Position numbers and translations under genes: made by a program. This document shows positions 59,161 to 64,000 of a stretch of 64,000 bases of DNA, piece by piece. How positions within the stretch are numbered: the first letter of the stretch is position 1; each line of letters begins with the position of its first letter. This DNA comes from Mytilus trossulus (taxonomy: Eukaryota > Mollusca > Bivalvia > Mytilida > Mytilidae), in the NCBI RefSeq assembly GCF_036588685.1, contig NC_086382.1, positions 75,675,999-75,739,998 on the forward strand. The letters run 5' to 3'. The notes under the pieces were generated by a model, which was not told the origin of the DNA, made no database searches, and saw only the letters and a program-made list of their open reading frames with translations.

Positions 59161-59640
59161 ATGTCTTACTCGATCCCTCTCAATTTATATTATTTTAATT
59201 AAAAAAAAACAAATTGAATACAATTGTATACAACTGTATGCAGTTTAGGTTCTATATACAATATGATAGAAACATAACATATAAAACTGTTATAGATATA
59301 ATAAACAAATGATAGAACAAGAATAGGAAATATACAGGAAGTATAAAACACACACAAAAAAATGTTTTCCATTATGACATGAAATAATGGGAAACAGGTG
59401 TATAATAATGAAAAATTCCTTTTCCTTAATATAATTAGGTTTTCAGAACCATACAATGCTGTTATCAATATTTTATATTAGTTTACTTTTTCACTAGTTC
59501 AGGTAACTCACTCTTCGTTTATAAGTAAAACAAAATAAAGAGACAGTATATTTTACATAAAAAGGGCTAAAAATGACAATTGAAGTATATATAAAAAGAG
59601 GTCATTATTTGACTTATCCAGTGAACTGTCCAGTACAGTC

Positions 59641-59666
59641 CTTATCGTCTTTACAGAGACGATAAG
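59641..59666. other. Perfect 10-bp hairpin
   Basis: CTTATCGTCT and AGACGATAAG are exact inverse copies around TTACAG. It lies about 240 bp beyond the stop codon of the minus-strand MOLO-1-like gene, so it could be in or after its 3' UTR. Confidence 0.5.
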
Positions 59667-59901
59667 GAGTGTATTAATCTCAAAAGTAGTACCTATATTG
59701 CTATAGTTGGACTTAAAACATACATAACATTGGCAATATGACGAGGTAAAGTTTCTTTGATCCTTTGAGCAAGACTTTTAGGATTAACTGACCAATGTTT
59801 TGTTTCAATGTCAGATGCTACTTTTCTAAACTGTTATTCCTTTCCTAATAATTAACCGTCATTCATTTCGAACGTCTTGCCTTTCTCAATGTTAACTGAA
59901 C

Positions 59902-59907
59902 TTTATT
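59902..59907 (-). terminator. AATAAA overlapping the stop codon
   Basis: The minus-strand sequence at the gene end is TCTCAATAAAG: the TAA stop lies inside an AATAAA hexamer. If used, polyadenylation would leave a 3' UTR of only ~15-30 nt. Confidence 0.35.
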
Positions 59908-61536
59908 GAGATAATCCTTCCTTAATATCATCTACAGTGTACATCGGTTGTAACTCTTCTCCAGAATGCGATGCTTCACTATCTCGCCTCCCTTCGTGAT
60001 GGTCGTCGTGGTGGTGATGGTGGTGTTTGTGGTGTTTACGAGGTTTACGTATGCGAATTGTAATTGGTGGAAGATTAATACGATATGTGTTTAACCTTTG
60101 ACAATGACCTTGTCGATGTAGAACCACTGAGAAAATACAAACGAGGAACAGTATTCCTACAGTAATTAGGACGACTATTAACGCAGTATTTATTTGGCTG
60201 TCTTGGGTTGGTATGTCACATGACTTTGATTTGAACATTTGCCTGAAACATAAAGACAGGTGTTAGTATGTTGAATTTTGTTGATATCCCTATAAATATA
60301 ACACTTGTAAAATAATTGAACAATACTATTCAAAACATTGCCACACGAGTGTTTATGAGAGATGAATGTCGCTATTTGAAGAGGTAGAATACTTTAGTTC
60401 GCCTCACAGTTTTAGTGAGATTCGTTCCCCTCAATATTTATTATTCTTTGTCGTGTTTTGTGGACTGATGTTTCTATTTTCCATATTTTTCTTCCTTGCC
60501 ATCGTGTTGTATACTTTAATTAAACATCTTGTTTTTACTATCCTATTTTCCATAAAATGCTAACTTCATATGTATATTTTTCTTCACGTCTTTATCTCGT
60601 ACGAGTACATATCAGCTCTGGTAGATTCTCTATTATAAACTCTTATCTGTATCATGTTCCGACGTTTCTTTTAGAAACCAGCAAATTTTGTGTTATCATT
60701 ATATAATGTTGTCCTAAAATTTGTTTGTGATATTGTCGTTATATTGAAGTGTTATAAGAGGTATAATATGAAAAAGAGGAAAACAAGCATCTAAAATGAA
60801 TATTGGTCTTTTAACGTATTGTTTTTATTCTCATCTTTAGGCAGTAATTCCCAAAGAAGAAATAAGAAACATTGAGTTAAAGGAGAAGTGAGAGTTTACC
60901 TGAATCTTGAAATCAAATGAGTTAATCCTGGTGCTATTTTGTCTTGCTTTATCAAAACTTCTGCTTCAGTTTGAAGTTTAAGTAAGCATTCCTTACCAAA
61001 CATTTCATTTATCATTTTACCAGCTGTTATTTGGACCTGAAATTATTAAAAAAGTTTTTCATCGTTTATAGTTGTGTTATAGTTTTGACCTGCCATTTTT
61101 CATATTCAATAGGATTCAATGTGATTCAACAAATAAACAAATAACCCCTCCACATTGTTGCACCTGTCCCAAGCCAGGAGCCTCTTGTCTTTTTTCTCTC
61201 TGTATTGAAGACCCGTTGGTGACCCTCGGCTGTTGTTTGCTCTTTGACACATTCCCCACTTCCATTCTCAATTTTATCGGAACAATATAAACCATGATCT
61301 ATTGATATAAATAATGTATATTATTAACAAAACTTTTGTTTCATCCAAGATAAAAGTATTTGCTATCGAATCGAAACAAGCACTGAAAGATTTCAATGGG
61401 GCTATATAATAAGACAATACATACCATTTTAAGTTCTCTTGAAATAAATATTAACATATCATTTCCACAATCACCATACGACCAAGAAACATTGCGGAGA
61501 TAATCGGTGAAATTCTTTACTGCTGCATTTTCTACA
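59903..61536 (-). CDS. Second MOLO-1-like membrane protein, 3' part (three exons seen)
   Basis: Exons 61536-61425, 61036-60900 and 60242-59903 join in consistent phase to 195 residues plus a split codon. The piece FTDYLRN..WSYGDCGNDMLIFISRELKM aligns by eye with the FADHLRLQKWKFSPCDIDVVVVLSQKDRL region of the gene at 24512-29799. Its second exon (VQITAGKMINEMFG) sits where the other protein has IWVSIGNTVTQNL, and both exons are 137 bp in the same phase. One transmembrane segment follows (ALIVVLITVGILFLVCIFSVV), then a basic tail with a striking run HHKHHHHHHDDHHEGRRD. N-terminal exons were not found up to 64000 and probably lie beyond the window. Confidence 0.72.
61139..61292 (+). repeat. Internally deleted copy of the retroelement 3' end
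   Basis: CCTGTCCCAAGCCAGGAGCC is followed directly by GAAGACCCGTTGGTGACCCT and TTGACACATTCCCCACTTCC. This is the 3' UTR of the element at 1154-1796 with its middle missing. It lies in an intron of the second MOLO-1-like gene. Confidence 0.65.
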
Positions 61537-61731
61537 CTAAAATAAAAAATAATATGACAGAGTCTGAATATAATACTTACCTCAAAGAGATCAATGTTGA
61601 AAAAGAAGAAAATGAGACATAATAAAATAGGATGTGATTTACACTTATGGTCCTATATCATATAATAATTTTGTCGAAAGGATAACTACGCAACTTAGAA
61701 CTATTGGTTTAATAGCTTCCTTGTGTTAAAG

Positions 61732-62182
61732 GGCCACAGACCACAATTAATTCCTCTATCATTTCTTTATAACCTTTTGCATCATTAAAAAAATTGCACC
61801 ATGCACTTTTGTCAAATTTTTTGTGTGTGTAATGTATTGTCCTAGTCCAAATATATATCCAAAATTCAGAAAGATTGCAGCAATCACTTTTACAAATTTA
61901 GCCAATACACATCCATACCCCTATTGACAAGTCAAGAGATGTTCCGAAAACTGTAAATATCACCTTTTTGCACTTGACCTAATCACTCATTCCATATCAA
62001 AATCAGTTAAAATACAACCTCCAAAAATTTATTTGACCTCTCTTCTTTCATTTCCACCCAAAAAGATTTAAGGAATGAGTGAGGAAAGGAAAGAAAAAAA
62101 ATTAAGGAAAAATACACTCTAATTAAAAGGAACTATATTCGTGGACAACGAAAAGCGGGGTCATTAATTGTGGTCTTGGGCC
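61732..62182. mobile_element. ~450-bp MITE-like element with ~20-bp inverted ends
   Basis: Left end GGCCACAGACCACAATTAAT and right end ATTAATTGTGGTCTTGGGCC are near-perfect inverse copies. No transposase frame. The element is repeated intact at 63480-63930 because of the surrounding tandem duplication. Confidence 0.7.
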
Positions 62183-64000
62183 TATTAGGGGCCTAAAACT
62201 TGACCAATTCTAATAAAACTTGGCATGATTCAAGCTTAGTATATTATAAAACAGGTTACAAAGTTTCAAAGCCATATGATACCAAATAAAAAAAATGTGG
62301 CATTTTTTATATCTGAATTTTGGGTGCTGAATTGTGGCGTTGAATTAGAACAATTAAAACTATCAAATTTGAGCTTCTAAAAACCAAAAGATACCAAAAC
62401 TAACACTTTTTAATGTCTCTATGTATAAGTTAACATCTATTTAAAGCAACAGAAAGCATACTTCATGTATCAGACTTATGAAAAATGGCCAGAAGTTAAT
62501 TTTATATGAGCCTGTGCCAAAAAATAGAGGTTTTCAATTAGGGTGAGGCCTTATATCAAATGTAATATTTTTCACTTACCACAATTTTCTGAAGTTGTTA
62601 AGTTATCAAACAAACTTTAACAGGTTATAAATGTACTTTTGATGGAAATATAAGTTTCAAATAGCATAACACAGGTGGATAAAATGGTCTTTAGCAATGT
62701 TATGCTTAAAAAAACAGATTGCCAGTTTAGGCCGTTCCCCACATTTGCATATTTAAAAGCATATAAATGATATGGGAGATGGAGATATACTTCTTTTTGC
62801 TAAAATCTGTGCTCAGATATGATAAAACATGGAGCCTGGATGTAACAAGACTGTCACTTTCAACTATATATGCAGACAGTATGGTCTGATGCAAAGTTTA
62901 TTAACTTTACTGTTTAAAAACTGAATGAAATTTCAGCCTCAAAAGGCCAATATTTAAACCACTAGCTATCCAACAGAAGAAAGTAAAGGTAGTCTGTGAA
63001 ACAGAAATGGTTAAGCAACCAGTAATAAGTGTTTTTGATGTAGGTTCAGTGCAATCTGTTTTGGAATACAACTTTTAAGTGCATAGAACTTCACATTTCA
63101 CCTGCTGCATATACTGACCGTTAGCCTTAGACTATTAAAACAGCACATTTTGCACTCATTTTATGTTTTTATCTCCTTTTTTTTGTGTTCAGAGTTCACA
63201 AATAAGTTAAACAACTGAAATAAATACCACATACACAAATAGAAATCAGAAAAAAACTGTCAGAGAGAAATTAAGCATGCTGTTTTTGAAAAAAATGTGA
63301 AAAAAGTGAAAAAGCTACATTTTAGGCATTTAACCTGAAAAGTGACTTTTTCACAAAATTTCTATCAAATGAAAGTGAAAATCATTTCTTCTCATATAGT
63401 TTGACAAATCAATACCAATAGATCATTCAGAAAAGATGCCAAAGTAAAAATTCCAAAATTTGCTGAAATGCACCTCTTAGGCCACAGACCACAATTAATT
63501 CCTCTATCATTTCTTTATAACCTTTTGCATCATTAAAAAAATTGCACCATGCACTTTTGTCAAATTTTTTGTGTGTGTAATGTATTGTCCTAGTCCAAAT
63601 ATATATCCAAAATTCAGAAAGATTGCAGCAATCACTTTTACAAATTTAGCCAATACACATCCATACCCCTATTGACAAGTCAAGAGATGTTCCGAAAACT
63701 GTAAATATCACCTTTTTGCACTTGACCTAATCACTCATTCCATATCAAAATCAGTTAAAATACAACCTCCAAAAATTTATTTGACCTCTCTTCTTTCATT
63801 TCCACCCAAAAAGATTTAAGGAATGAGTGAGGAAAGGAAAGAAAAAAAATTAAGGAAAAATACACTCTAATTAAAAGGAACTATATTCGTGGACAACGAA
63901 AAGCGGGGTCATTAATTGTGGTCTTGGGCCTATTAGGGGCCTAAAACTTGACCAATTCTAATAAAACTTGGCATGATTCAAGCTTAGTATATTATAAAAC
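61733..64000. repeat. 1748-bp tandem duplication, second copy cut by window end
   Basis: Sequence from GCCACAGACCACAATTAATT at 61733 recurs at 63481. All 520 bp visible of the second copy look identical to 61733-62252. The unit comprises the MITE-like element plus ~1.3 kb of AT-rich sequence with no coding potential. This could be a recent duplication, the start of a satellite array, or an assembly artefact. Confidence 0.85.

Noticed and set aside
61733-64000. Long terminal repeats of a retrovirus-like element
   Set aside because: The direct repeats are 1748 bp apart with no gag/pol frame, primer-binding site or polypurine tract between them; tandem duplication fits better.
1-64000. CRISPR arrays, bacterial operons, rRNA genes
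   Set aside because: Tandem arrays here have no unique spacers, genes have spliceosomal introns, and no rRNA-like sequence was recognised.

Overview
The window is AT-rich, intron-rich, repeat-dense metazoan DNA. Many dispersed repeats have the sequence character of marine mussel (Mytilus) families: elements that read as a CTCATTGGCA...CCACATCTTC tail, a GAATGGAAATGGGGAATGTGTCAAAG end, a hammerhead-bearing repeat, and a CAGTGGCGGATCC inverted-repeat element. With a mollusc-type cysteine-rich antimicrobial peptide gene, the best guess is Mytilus or a close mytilid. That guess rests on recalled repeat families, not on a search. I rebuilt the genes by hand from splice sites and reading phase; the exon joins are therefore predictions, but the phases agree across every junction used.

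Layout. 1-8.2 kb holds repeats and dead retroelements: a 5'-truncated, frameshifted reverse transcriptase with its long 3' UTR, a LINE 3' fragment, small inverted-repeat elements, and a hammerhead-ribozyme repeat. At 8.4-9.5 kb (minus) is a two-exon gene for a 68-residue secreted CS-alpha-beta peptide (defensin/myticin-like). At 12.2-23.7 kb (plus) is an 11-exon, 594-residue GMC oxidoreductase. Its first intron uses a GC donor and contains a ~22-copy minisatellite made from the exon 1/intron 1 junction. At 24.5-29.8 kb (minus) is a 5-exon, 377-residue MOLO-1-like membrane protein. At 31-35 kb are repeats.

At 35.0-54.5 kb (minus) is the most notable locus: a predicted 7-exon, ~1345-residue protein with an N-terminal Schlafen core (both lobes, including the AlbA_2 part) joined to a STAND P-loop NTPase and a helical C-terminus. 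The helicase-like C-terminus of long vertebrate Schlafens is absent. One of its introns holds ~11 near-identical 441-bp units, each with a tRNA-like pol III promoter (A and B boxes) on the gene's own strand. Other introns hold inverted-repeat and GACGAC-type mussel repeats. At 55.7-56.1 kb is a second hammerhead repeat with an intact core. At 59.9-61.5 kb (minus) is the 3' part of a second MOLO-1-like gene. The window ends in a 1748-bp tandem duplication whose visible overlap (~520 bp) is identical.

How the genes relate: there is no operon-like logic. The peptide and the Schlafen-STAND protein are both plausible innate-immunity genes; the two MOLO-1-like genes are probable paralogs on the same strand. 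The Schlafen-STAND architecture is the best candidate for an undescribed system: an NLR-like switch with a possible tRNA/rRNA nuclease effector.
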